DNA of 64,000 nucleotides, taken from NCBI GenBank assembly GCA_030813035.1, contig JAUSTV010000006.1; one strand, written 5' to 3'. A program made the position numbers and the translations under genes. Within the stretch, counting starts at the first letter, position 1; every line of letters begins with the position of its first letter. The stretch is from Bacillus_BA fengqiuensis (GTDB taxonomy: Bacteria; Bacillota; Bacilli; Bacillales; Bacillaceae_H). The notes under the pieces were generated by a model. It worked only from the letters and a program-made list of their open reading frames with translations. It ran no database searches and was not told where the DNA came from. This document shows, piece by piece, positions 35,301-43,418 of the stretch.

Positions 35301-35328
35301 ATAATTATCAAATGGGAGTGAGGGTGTG

Positions 35329-35553
35329 ATGAAAATGAACAAAGAATTTCTAGAAGAGTTGAAATGTATCGTTGAATGCGAAGTGCCGCTCACGCAATAT
35401 CGGTTAAAACGATTGCAGGAAGAATTTAATCAGAGTCCGATTGTGATTAAACAATTTTATAAGCTCTTCTTAGAAAAACGTCACATTTTACCATTTATCG
35501 ATGATATTGAATCCGCCGTTTACGAGTACAAAGTGGGGTGGGAAACGGCGTAA
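35329..35553 (+). CDS. Small protein of unknown function, paralog of the gene at 23027
   Basis: A 74-residue soluble protein aligning over almost its whole length to the first 68 residues of the product at 23027-23368. ATG 35329 is chosen over GTG 35326 and ATG 35335 because the alignment then begins at residue 1 in both and the GGAG-to-start distance is 10 in both genes. Conserved positions include FLE-LK, PL--Y, the RH-LP-I-DIE core and VY-Y. It lacks the C-terminal arm of the longer paralog. It is presumably under CcpA control through the upstream cre-like site. Confidence 0.75.
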   Translation: MKMNKEFLEELKCIVECEVPLTQYRLKRLQEEFNQSPIVIKQFYKLFLEKRHILPFIDDIESAVYEYKVGWETA

Positions 35554-35610
35554 GTGAAGAAACGTATCGACTGTATAAAGGAGACGGGAGTCTTATTGCC
35601 TGTATATGAG

Positions 35611-35639
35611 GGAAGAGGTCTTAACGGCCTCTTTTTTTG
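35611..35639 (+). terminator. Terminator
   Basis: AAGAGGTC and GGCCTCTT pair around TTAAC, followed by T7. Confidence 0.85.
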
Positions 35640-35778
35640 TTGTGGAGTCTTCCTTTTGAAGCGACTATAAGAGGAAACAACATACCATCTATCTCCCTTG
35701 ATGATGTATAATAGAAATAAGAGCGTGAAATCACATGATGATGTGATAATTTGAAGAGAAGGGATTTTTGACTATCAC

Positions 35779-36348
35779 ATGACCATTTCAAGAGAAGAGA
35801 TCCATAAAATCACAGCGGCATTAATGAAACAGTTAATGCAAGGATGGACACAAGAAGAACTGCAAGGTGAAGTGAAAAACAAAATTTTGGATCAGCGAAA
35901 TCATGCTAAAACAGTTGAAGAATATATGAATCTTCTCGTGACAAACGTTGCTTATGTATCCGAGGAAAACCGTGCTCTGCAGCAAATGTTTGAAACGATT
36001 CTTACGGATAAGGCGATTCCAACTTCTGTTTCTCTTGAATCATCGATGTATGAAGCGAAGTTTCGCATTAAAGAAAACCTCAAACAAGTGGTCCCGCCCT
36101 ATGTCCAGCGCTTTTCTTCATTTCAAGATCCGATTGAGCGCATACGCAATATGGAATTGACATACGGTTCGGTGCTGATTGCCAATCGCATGAAAACGCA
36201 TTTTTTACTTGCTTTTGCGAACAAAGAAAATAATGAGACATCAAGCTTATTTTTTGCGGCGGAACCAGCCCATGCTGCTGAATCGTTGCACCAAGTGGGC
36301 GGGGTTTTTGCCAGCATGGCTTTAGATGGATTGACTTTAGGTGAGTAA
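35779..36348 (+). CDS. Protein of unknown function
   Basis: A 189-residue, mainly helical cytoplasmic protein; the first half (TISREEIHKITAALMKQLMQ, TQEELQGEVKNKILDQRNH) is amphipathic and the C-terminal third has a beta/alpha pattern. No family recognised. The start is not well supported: AAGGGA lies 17 bases before ATG 35779, too far, and the only closer in-frame alternative is ATT at 35764. It has its own promoter region and terminator. Confidence 0.65.
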   Translation: MTISREEIHKITAALMKQLMQGWTQEELQGEVKNKILDQRNHAKTVEEYMNLLVTNVAYVSEENRALQQMFETILTDKAIPTSVSLESSMYEAKFRIKENLKQVVPPYVQRFSSFQDPIERIRNMELTYGSVLIANRMKTHFLLAFANKENNETSSLFFAAEPAHAAESLHQVGGVFASMALDGLTLGE

Positions 36349-36367
36349 ATTAGTTGAGTAAAAAAGC

Positions 36368-36405
36368 AGGGAATAGGCGAATGAAGTCTATTCCCTCTTT
36401 TTACC
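36368..36405 (+). terminator. Terminator
   Basis: AGGGAATAG and CTATTCCCT pair over an 11-base loop with CTTTTT following. The remaining 250 bases before the heme O synthase gene are A+T-rich with no clear feature. Confidence 0.85.
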
Positions 36406-36664
36406 TATTAGGTTTCAATTGAAATGTTTAACAAAATTTCCAATTAATATAAGAAGTTTTAGGTAATATTTGGATATTTATTGTGGTAATCAAGGAAACT
36501 CAATCATATTCGCACTTTCGTTCAACTTTTTGACAAAATTCAACGATTCCATGAGAAGCATTTCCCTCAACTTTCTGCTAAAATAGCATAGTGGATTAGA
36601 GAAGAACATATTTATCTCTCAATAGATATATTTCAAAGAGATAAATTAAAAGAGGAGAATGGTT

Positions 36665-37582
36665 GTGAAAAACTCTGAAGTAATGGCAAAGGACTCCCTT
36701 TCTATGAAACACTATTTTTCATGGAAAGTGATAAGCGCTATTATAAAAACCGGGATTATCAAATCGAATGTGATGGGAATGTTCGCAGGTCTTTGTTTGG
36801 CTCTATATGCAAATGATTTGAGCTTTTTTGAACAAGTCCCATTGATTATTTTGACTTTAATAGGAACGTCATTTGTTGTTGGCGGATCAGGCGCCATTAA
36901 TAATTTTTACGATCGTGATATTGATACGGTGATGACGAGAACGATGGATAGGCCGACCGTAGATGGTTCCGTTAATCCGAGATTTGCTTTATGGCTTGGC
37001 ATCTTGCTTGTCGCCGGCGGGCTCGGTCTTTTATGGGTTGTTTCTCATATGGCGGCTTTAATGGGCTTTTTAGGATTTTTCTTTTATGTATTCCCCTACA
37101 CAATGCTAACGAAACGTACAACGATTTATAATACGGAAGTAGGAAGCCTTTCGGGAGCGATGCCGCCGCTTATCGGCTGGGCCGCTGTTTCTTCGGATAT
37201 TTTTCATCCGATTGCTATCGGGCTGTTCGTGCTCATGTTCCTGTGGCAGCCGCCTCATTTCTACGCGATTGCGATTAGACGATTGGAAGAATATAAAGCG
37301 GCAGGGGTGCCGATGCTACCGGTCGTTAAAGGGATTCACCGTACGAAAGTTCAAACCATTGCCTATTTAGTGGTATTGTTAATGTCTTCCTTTTTATTCT
37401 GGCCGTTCAGCAAAATCATTGTTTTTGCGATGTTCGGATTGACCCTGATTTGGTTGTTGGTCGGTATCGTTGGGTTTAATAAAATGAAAGATACAAAATG
37501 GGCAACCGTGATGTTTATCGTTTCCCTCAATCATCTGACTATTCTTTTTGTGTTGATGATTGTGATTTCATTCATTAAATAA
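36665..37582 (+). CDS. ctaB: Protoheme IX farnesyltransferase (heme O synthase)
   Basis: Adds a farnesyl group to heme B to make heme O for terminal oxidases. A 305-residue membrane enzyme of the UbiA family with about eight helices. The first Asp-rich motif is NNFYDRDIDTVMTRTMDRPT (about residues 78-97), followed by the PYTMLTKR segment and IRRLEEYKAAGVPMLPVV. GTG 36665 is chosen because AGAGGAG lies 7 bases upstream, while ATG 36659 touches that site. It stands apart from oxidase genes, as does ctaO in B. subtilis, so it may be the ctaO-like copy. Confidence 0.93.
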   Translation: MKNSEVMAKDSLSMKHYFSWKVISAIIKTGIIKSNVMGMFAGLCLALYANDLSFFEQVPLIILTLIGTSFVVGGSGAINNFYDRDIDTVMTRTMDRPTVDGSVNPRFALWLGILLVAGGLGLLWVVSHMAALMGFLGFFFYVFPYTMLTKRTTIYNTEVGSLSGAMPPLIGWAAVSSDIFHPIAIGLFVLMFLWQPPHFYAIAIRRLEEYKAAGVPMLPVVKGIHRTKVQTIAYLVVLLMSSFLFWPFSKIIVFAMFGLTLIWLLVGIVGFNKMKDTKWATVMFIVSLNHLTILFVLMIVISFIK

Positions 37583-37765
37583 TGTCAAAAGCAAGAATAG
37601 AGGTTTAATCCCAGGAGTCAAAAAGTTGACGGTCCTCCAAAGCGCCAGGTGTACACGACTGTTATTTACGAATGGCCATATAATTTTCAGTTCATTTGGG
37701 TCTCGGCATGTAGTCACAGTCAAGTCATATTCGATTGGCAAATAATAATGAATTAGAGAAAATCA

Positions 37766-37804
37766 AAACCGCCTTAGTTTTAAATGACCTAAGGCGGTTT
37801 TGTG
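37766..37804. terminator. Bidirectional terminator
   Basis: AAACCGCCTTAG and CTAAGGCGGTTT form a perfect 12-bp stem. The 180 bases between the heme O synthase gene and this hairpin have no recognisable feature. Confidence 0.9.
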
Positions 37805-37870
37805 TTTATGTTTTTTCTCAATGTATCGTATGTAAGAGTAAACGAGCTGCCTAGAAGCTTCATATTGGCT

Positions 37871-39529
37871 TTAGTAATCTGATATATTCGTATAATCTTT
37901 CACCAAATATCCGAATTCCTGTTGCTGCAGGGAGGTTGCTACTTTTCTTGTAATCTCTATTTTGTCATTTACAAGGTACTGAGTTTTAGACTTTATTAAT
38001 TGGTCAAATGTTGGACTTCTTTTTATACCAGTTTTTTCGAAATTCTCCTGAGCTTTCAATAGGTCCTCCAAGGTTAGAAGCGGGTAGTCTTTTCCATGGA
38101 AAGTGAAGTCAGGATTTAGCTGGTACCATAAGTCTTTGTTATCTTTAATCCATTTATCTCCTATATCTTCAATGCCCTTTTTAATATGTAAAGCTGTTTC
38201 CAAGTATTCCTTCTTTCTAGTCTTTTGATAGCTGTCTAGTAAGAAGTTCATTTCCCCTAGAGCATGATTTAAAGAAGCATGCGTCCTTTTCTTTTGTGTA
38301 CTTCCATAGAAATCGCAGATAATGTAACCATTATCTGTCTTAATAAAGTTTTTCTTTTTTACCTGTCCCAATAAATAATCTGCATAAAAAAGCGACATAT
38401 TTTCATATTCGGGTACATCTAAAAGTTTGCTTGTTCTTTTTAAATGGATAGCAAGGTATTCATTAAAGCGTGTATCATAATAAGGGGCAATGATACCATA
38501 ATTGTCTTTTAGCCATGTACTTGTAATCTCGGTCTGTATAGGTTTGTCTAATTGAGAATCATAGACCAATAAATTAGTAGCTGAGTTCACGATAAAATCG
38601 TAAAAATATCTTTCTTTCGTCTTTTCATAATGATCTACATGGCGACGATCATGCACAAGAGCAAAGTACCGCCCGTATCCAAGCTTAGTCCCTGGCTCAA
38701 TAGACCATGGGAGTTTACCATATGGCCCCTCTGCCGTATACCATTTGTTAATTTTCTTATATTCCTTTAACGTATGTTTTTCCCATTCTTTGAAATTTTC
38801 CTTTTTGTTAAAGAGTGGCTGACTAGAGTATAAGATCCAGCTTTCAGACAAACTGTGTCTCTTAGCAAAATGGGGCATATGAAGAAGAATATAATCCCCT
38901 TTTTTAGTGATTTCAGTCCCATCATTTTCTGCTATCAACTCACGTAACCGACTTTTCTGTTTTTGATTATACTCTTTTGTCAATTCTGCGGAATTATAAT
39001 TCTTACTAACGACTAGGTTGGCATAGCCTTTTTTTCCTTTTAACTCAATTAAGCCGTGTGGAGTAGAGGTTGGATCCACTCCTAAGGTTGTATCATGCTC
39101 ATGTTTTATTTTTTCGGAATGGAAACGAGTTACTTCGTAATTAGTAAAGTCTTGCTCAAAAGGAAAAGAAAGGTCAATAATTATAGGGCGTTTTGTTTGA
39201 TTTTGAAACTTGGTAAATACAAAGATATCATTGTTGTCTAATTTTCTTACTGTAACAGTTAGCTTTCCGTATGTGCGCGATAATCGGCTGGAAGAGAGTT
39301 TATAAGTCGTAGAATAATCTTTAGCTTTAACAAATGTTTCCGTTCCGCTTTTTATTTTCTCTAACTTAACATCATTTGCTTGAAGTTCAACATTCTCCTC
39401 GTACAAATTCCCTTTGATTTGTATATGTAAAGTTTTAAAAAACAAGAAAAAAACTCCTATACCAATCGTGGAAAAAATCACTAAAATACTCATAACGTGT
39501 TTAAGTTTAAGTTTAAGTTTGCGTATCAC
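37871..39529 (-). CDS. Membrane-anchored extracytoplasmic protein of unknown function
   Basis: A 552-residue protein with a basic start (KLKLKLKH) and one hydrophobic segment (about residues 13-30), so most of it should lie outside the membrane. The middle part looks beta-rich; the C-terminal 180 residues are helical, with HASLNHALGEMNFLLDSY and a LETALHIKKGIEDIG repeat-like helix, faintly recalling alpha/alpha-barrel polysaccharide epimerases or lyases. I cannot name the family with confidence. GTG 39529 is supported by GGGGGA on the reverse strand. The gene looks more A+T-rich than its neighbours, compatible with recent transfer. It is convergent with the heme O synthase gene. Confidence 0.75.
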   Translation of the reverse strand: MIRKLKLKLKHVMSILVIFSTIGIGVFFLFFKTLHIQIKGNLYEENVELQANDVKLEKIKSGTETFVKAKDYSTTYKLSSSRLSRTYGKLTVTVRKLDNNDIFVFTKFQNQTKRPIIIDLSFPFEQDFTNYEVTRFHSEKIKHEHDTTLGVDPTSTPHGLIELKGKKGYANLVVSKNYNSAELTKEYNQKQKSRLRELIAENDGTEITKKGDYILLHMPHFAKRHSLSESWILYSSQPLFNKKENFKEWEKHTLKEYKKINKWYTAEGPYGKLPWSIEPGTKLGYGRYFALVHDRRHVDHYEKTKERYFYDFIVNSATNLLVYDSQLDKPIQTEITSTWLKDNYGIIAPYYDTRFNEYLAIHLKRTSKLLDVPEYENMSLFYADYLLGQVKKKNFIKTDNGYIICDFYGSTQKKRTHASLNHALGEMNFLLDSYQKTRKKEYLETALHIKKGIEDIGDKWIKDNKDLWYQLNPDFTFHGKDYPLLTLEDLLKAQENFEKTGIKRSPTFDQLIKSKTQYLVNDKIEITRKVATSLQQQEFGYLVKDYTNISDY

Positions 39530-39661
39530 GTTTGTCCCCCATATCTAGATGTCTTTCCTTTGCATTATATAATATAAATTCAGGGATTTATATAAATTCA
39601 ATCAACATGACTGTTAGTTTTTGGCTGTCCAAACAGCAAATAATAGAAAAAATGCGAGTAG

Positions 39662-39717
39662 GTTCGGATATTAAATACGAATTATAATCATTTATTTATT
39701 TTAAAATGTTCGATAAT
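39662..39717 (+). promoter_or_regulatory. Possible PurR boxes upstream of purT
   Basis: AATGTTCGATAAT (39705-39717) agrees with the inverse Pur box (AWWGTTCGGWWWT) except one base. AAATACGAATTAT (39673-39685) fits the direct box AWWWCCGAACWWT with two changes, and GGTTCGGATATT (from 39661) contains a full GTTCGG core. Paired boxes of opposite orientation are what PurR of Bacillus uses. Confidence 0.5.
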
Positions 39718-39794
39718 TAACAAAAGTTCTTCTTGAATATGTGTTATTTCTACGTTAAGATGTTGAAATAACGGATAACAAGGAGGAGTTACAT

Positions 39795-40973
39795 ATGTAT
39801 GGGGCACCTTATGGTAAACAGGCTAAAAAAATGATGCTGCTTGGTTCTGGAGAGTTAGGAAAGGAAGTTGTCATTGAGGCACAGCGCCTTGGAGTCGAAA
39901 CGATTGCTGTGGATCGTTATGAACATGCTCCGGCGATGCAGGTTGCACATCGTTCTTATGTCATCGACATGCTGGATGGAAAAGAGCTTCGCAGCATCAT
40001 CGAGCAGGAACGACCTGACTTAATTGTTCCGGAGATTGAAGCGATTGCGACAGAAACGTTAATAGAGCTTGAAAAAGAAGGATTCCATGTCGTACCTACA
40101 GCAAATGCAGCGAATTTAACGATGGACCGCGAAGGAATTCGCCGCTTGGCCAGTGAGGACCTTGGTCTGCCAACTGCCAAATACGCCTTTGCAGATACGT
40201 TAGACGAACTGAAAGAAGCGATTCAAGAAATCGGAACACCTTGTGTCATTAAACCGATTATGAGTTCTTCCGGAAAAGGGCAAACGGTTTGTCGCTCTTT
40301 TGAAGATGCAGAAAACTCATGGAATGAGGCAGTTGAAGGAGGGAGGGGCAAAAAAGCGAGAGTCATTGTAGAAGAGTTTATTCAATTTGACTCGGAGATT
40401 ACATTACTAACAGTACGTTCCGTTACGGGAACAGCGTATTGTGCCCCGATTGGACATGTTCAAAAAGATGGAGACTATATTGAATCATGGCAGCCGCACG
40501 AAATGACAGAAGAGCAAATAGACGAGGCGCAGCAAATTGCACGGAAAATCACGGATGCGCTTGGTGGATACGGCCTTTTTGGTGTCGAGCTATTCATTGC
40601 GCCGGATCGCATTTATTTTAGCGAGGTGTCGCCAAGACCTCATGATACAGGGATGGTAACCCTTGTCACGCAAGATCTTTCTGAGTTCGCGCTCCACGTA
40701 AGGGCGATTTTAGGATTTCCTATTCCGGCTGTTCAGCTAATCACTCCAGGTGCCAGCCGTACGATTAAAGCGTGGGAAGAAAGTAAGTCCTATCAAATCT
40801 CTGGAGTAGAAAAGAGTTTATCTATTCCAAACACACAGGTGAGGGTGTTCGGAAAGCCCGAAACAAAGATTGGCCGTCGGATGGCTGTTGTGCTGAACTC
40901 TGCTGAATCCTCGGAAATCGCACGCCAGCGTGCGGAAGAAGCGGTTTCTCATATAAATATTATTCATGAGTAA
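39795..40973 (+). CDS. purT: Formate-dependent GAR transformylase PurT
   Basis: Makes formyl-GAR from GAR, formate and ATP, the folate-independent third step of purine synthesis. The 392-residue product has an N-terminal Rossmann-like domain (MLLGSGELGKEVVIEAQRLG), then an ATP-grasp fold with PTAKYAFADTLDEL, CVIKPIMSSSGKGQ and VEEFIQFDSEIT, and the metal site EVSPRPHDTGMVTL near 277-290. AAGGAGGAG precedes ATG 39795. The use of formate is notable because the same window holds a formate transporter and dehydrogenase. Confidence 0.96.
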   Translation: MYGAPYGKQAKKMMLLGSGELGKEVVIEAQRLGVETIAVDRYEHAPAMQVAHRSYVIDMLDGKELRSIIEQERPDLIVPEIEAIATETLIELEKEGFHVVPTANAANLTMDREGIRRLASEDLGLPTAKYAFADTLDELKEAIQEIGTPCVIKPIMSSSGKGQTVCRSFEDAENSWNEAVEGGRGKKARVIVEEFIQFDSEITLLTVRSVTGTAYCAPIGHVQKDGDYIESWQPHEMTEEQIDEAQQIARKITDALGGYGLFGVELFIAPDRIYFSEVSPRPHDTGMVTLVTQDLSEFALHVRAILGFPIPAVQLITPGASRTIKAWEESKSYQISGVEKSLSIPNTQVRVFGKPETKIGRRMAVVLNSAESSEIARQRAEEAVSHINIIHE

Positions 40974-41041
40974 GAGGATTTTTTAGCTTGTTTACGTTGG
41001 GTGTTGATCCTACTCTAGCGGTTAGTGAAGCTCGCGGTTTA

Positions 41042-41096
41042 GCCGAAACGAGATGAAAATGTGAGTTCTCTAAATTTCATCTTGTTTCGGTGTTTT
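41042..41096 (+). terminator. Terminator after purT
   Basis: CCGAAACGAGATGAAA pairs with TTTCATCTTGTTTCGG (one G-T pair), followed by TGTTTTTTG. Confidence 0.9.
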
Positions 41097-41173
41097 TTGC
41101 GTGCATATCACTCAAACATAGTATAATGGATGGATAGATGATAGATAGTGATAGTTTAAAAGGAGTTTATGAA

Positions 41174-41674
41174 ATGGTAACCATTCGCAAAGCAGTCATA
41201 CAAGATTTACCTGACCTCGTTGAAATTTATAATCAATCCGTATTAAATAATACAGCGACTTTTGATTTAAATCCTGTCACAGTTGAACAGCGCCGCCAAT
41301 GGTTTGATCTGCACGATCAAAATGAGCTGTATCCGCTTCTCGTAGCTGAAAGAGAAGGAAAGGCAGCGGGCTATGCTTCTTTATCGATTTTTCGTGAAAA
41401 GGAAGCATTTAAAAGTACAAGTGAAATCTCCATTTATATTGATAAGGACCAGCAAGGACATGGGATTGGAAACCAGTTAATGACGGCTATTTTGGAGTTG
41501 GCAAAGGAATTAGATTATCATGTGATTATGGCTGGCATTACAAAGGGAAACGACATAAGCATTAAAATGCATGAAAAATTCGGCTTTCAATTTTGCGGAG
41601 AATTGAAGGAAGTCGGGCGTAAATTCGGTGAGTGGCAAAGTGTGTTGTTTTATCAGCTGACGTTTGATAATTAA
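41174..41674 (+). CDS. GNAT N-acetyltransferase, PAT-like
   Basis: A 166-residue acetyltransferase similar to the phosphinothricin/methionine-sulfoximine acetyltransferase group. The start TIRKAVIQDLPDLVEIYNQ, the ATFDLNPVT segment, the acetyl-CoA loop DQQGHGIGNQLM near residue 97-108 and GFQFCGELKEVGRKFGEW near the end fit this group. AGGAGT (41161-41166) sits 7 bases before ATG 41174; the longer frame from 41138 lacks a site. In Bacillus, ywnH encodes a relative next to the Rrf2 gene ywnA, and here too the Rrf2 gene follows. Confidence 0.9.
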   Translation: MVTIRKAVIQDLPDLVEIYNQSVLNNTATFDLNPVTVEQRRQWFDLHDQNELYPLLVAEREGKAAGYASLSIFREKEAFKSTSEISIYIDKDQQGHGIGNQLMTAILELAKELDYHVIMAGITKGNDISIKMHEKFGFQFCGELKEVGRKFGEWQSVLFYQLTFDN

Positions 41675-41692
41675 TGCTTATGTAAGTTAGCG

Positions 41693-41728
41693 GAGTCTCC
41701 TTTAATTACATAAAAGGAGACTTTTATC
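41693..41728 (+). terminator. Terminator
   Basis: AGTCTCCTTTA and AAAAGGAGACT pair over a short loop, followed by TTTAT. Confidence 0.85.
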
Positions 41729-41796
41729 ATGCTTAACGGAAGGCATCTGCTTTAAGCTTTGTTCTTTCGATGAAGTTACTTTCGTTGACTTTTTAA

Positions 41797-41819
41797 ACTG
41801 TAAACATTAAAATTACAGT
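41797..41819. promoter_or_regulatory. Dyad operator upstream of the Rrf2 gene
   Basis: ACTGTAA and TTACAGT form a perfect 7-bp inverted repeat with a 9-base spacer, 27 bases before the start codon of the regulator and just after TTGACT (41785-41790), a good minus 35. This is the expected position for auto-repression. Confidence 0.65.
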
Positions 41820-41845
41820 ATTCTTCTTGAGGAGGAATGAATGAA

Positions 41846-42265
41846 GTGAATAGTGAATTTACCATAGCCGTACACAGCTTAGTTTTTTTAGCCTATTTGC
41901 CTGACCATATGGCTAGCAGTGAGCTGATTGCGAAAAACGTTTCTACAAATCCGGCAAGAATTCGCAAAATCATGAGCAGCTTGCGCAAAAGAGGATTTGT
42001 AAAAACAAAAGAGGGTATCGGAGGAGGCTATATTCTAGACTGTCATCCTCAAGAGACGACGTTGGCCCAGATTTATCGCGCGGTTTCATATGGAACGTTT
42101 AAACCGAACTGGTGCACGGGAGACCCGGAAGAAAATTGCCCTATTTCATCCAACACTCAGGTGATTATGGATCAGATTTTTAATGAGGCTGAAGATTATT
42201 TTGAACAATACCTGGAAAAGATTACGATTAGTTCTGTGTTAGAAAAAATTAAACAGTGTCCATGA
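41846..42265 (+). CDS. Rrf2-family transcription regulator (YwnA-like)
   Basis: A 139-residue winged-helix regulator starting NSEFTIAVHSLVFLAYL, the conserved Rrf2 N-terminus, with the DNA-reading part SELIAKNVSTNPARIRKIM and the wing KTKEGIGGGYIL. Two cysteines in WCTGDPEENC (about residues 92-101) could be a redox or thiol sensor rather than an FeS ligand set, since the spacing differs from IscR and NsrR. GTG 41846 is preferred because GAGGAGG ends 10 bases before it; ATG 41837 touches that site. Confidence 0.9.
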   Translation: MNSEFTIAVHSLVFLAYLPDHMASSELIAKNVSTNPARIRKIMSSLRKRGFVKTKEGIGGGYILDCHPQETTLAQIYRAVSYGTFKPNWCTGDPEENCPISSNTQVIMDQIFNEAEDYFEQYLEKITISSVLEKIKQCP

Positions 42266-42293
42266 TATTGCTTTAATTTTTTCTTTTTATCTA

Positions 42294-42382
42294 AACTGTA
42301 ATTTTTTTTTATACAGATGAAGAGTGTGCTTCGATTTCATTCAATATATATGCAGAGAGGATTTATCAACAAACTGTAACTA
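42294..42382 (+). promoter_or_regulatory. Further ACTGTAA motifs upstream of the IDEAL-domain gene
   Basis: ACTGTAATTTTTTTTTATACAG (from 42295) has ACTGTA and TACAG halves like the dyad before the Rrf2 gene, and ACTGTAACTA occurs again at about 42375. They may be weaker sites for the same regulator. Confidence 0.4.
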
Positions 42383-42413
42383 TTTTTATAACAATTTTAA
42401 GGAGGAGATATTC

Positions 42414-42809
42414 ATGGCGGCAACGGGAAAAGTTCGGTTGAAAGCAGGGGATTGGATCAAGGGAAAGTCGAGGGAGGGAGAGTTGATACACGGCTACATC
42501 GAGACCATCGATTCGCTGCAAGAAGCGGTGAAAGTTAACATTGTGGAATGTGACAATGAGAACATGATTGGAACCACCATTTGGTTGCTGAACAACCGAG
42601 TTGAAAAATTACCTTTTGCGACAACAAGCAATGAGGAACAAATTTTGACTTTGATTGATGTGGCTCTATCGACGAAAGACGAGCAATGGTTTATGGAATT
42701 ATCAGAGAAACTAAGATTCCTTCGAAAAACTCCCGAAGCAGAGACAAAGAAAAAGATTGTTTATCCAATGAGTGGAAATCGTATTAAAAATTTTGATACC
42801 AGAGGCTAA
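42414..42809 (+). CDS. IDEAL-domain protein
   Basis: A 131-residue cytoplasmic protein. The C-terminal part LTLIDVALSTKDEQWFMELS (about residues 82-101) matches the short IDEAL domain known from Bacillus YpiB and relatives. The N-terminal 60 residues are beta-rich (KVRLKAGDWIKGKSREGELI, TTIWLLNNRVEKL), like a small barrel. AAGGAGGAG supports ATG 42414; the longer frame from 42324 has no site. Function unknown. Confidence 0.75.
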   Translation: MAATGKVRLKAGDWIKGKSREGELIHGYIETIDSLQEAVKVNIVECDNENMIGTTIWLLNNRVEKLPFATTSNEEQILTLIDVALSTKDEQWFMELSEKLRFLRKTPEAETKKKIVYPMSGNRIKNFDTRG

Positions 42810-43096
42810 CATCAAGTGACAGAGCATCGTAAAAATGAATAAATGATTGGATCTCAAGAGATGGAGAAGGGCCGGTGAATGTTGTAGGTGACCAGTTCAA
42901 AGAGGTTTTAGGGGAGGTGGTTTTTAAGATTTCCGATACTTTGTTTTAAATTAGAATATCCTTTTCCGTCATTGGGAAACTAAAGTGTATTGCTTTTGGT
43001 TTGAACGAGCGAGTTTTAGACTGCGGTTTCAAATATGAATAACTAGGTTAAATGATTATAGACGCTGTAAGTAATGTAAGATGGGAGACGATAAAG

Positions 43097-43396
43097 GTGA
43101 AATGTAAAATTAATCGCAATGCTGCAAAACAGTTAAAAAAGATGTTGAGCAGTGAAGAAGCAGAAGGAAAAATGATTCGTGTATTCGTGACAGGTCAACA
43201 CGGAGATCATGCTCACTATGATTTGAGACTTGATACACCAACTGAGCATGATGAAATCGTGAAGACGGACAAAGACATCGATGTTTTATTGGATAAACGG
43301 GAAGATTTTTTAGATGGGGTTTGGATTCAATATTTTTATATGCCGCAAGAAGGTTTTGTGATCAATAATCCATCAAAAGGAAATCACCATCATTAA
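43097..43396 (+). CDS. HesB/IscA-fold protein without conserved cysteines
   Basis: A 99-residue protein of the iron-sulfur biosynthesis (HesB/YadR/YfhF) fold group: INRNAAKQLKKMLSSEEAEG start, then beta strands MIRVFVTGQHGDHAHYDLRL and KDIDVLLDKREDFLDGVWIQY. The three cysteines used by A-type carriers are absent, as in the YneR/YqkB group of Bacillus. A His-rich end (GNHHH) is noted. GTG 43097 follows GGGAG by 9 bases; the frame is open from 43052. Confidence 0.75.
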   Translation: MKCKINRNAAKQLKKMLSSEEAEGKMIRVFVTGQHGDHAHYDLRLDTPTEHDEIVKTDKDIDVLLDKREDFLDGVWIQYFYMPQEGFVINNPSKGNHHH

Positions 43397-43418
43397 AGAC
43401 ATGGGGAGGAATGTAAAC

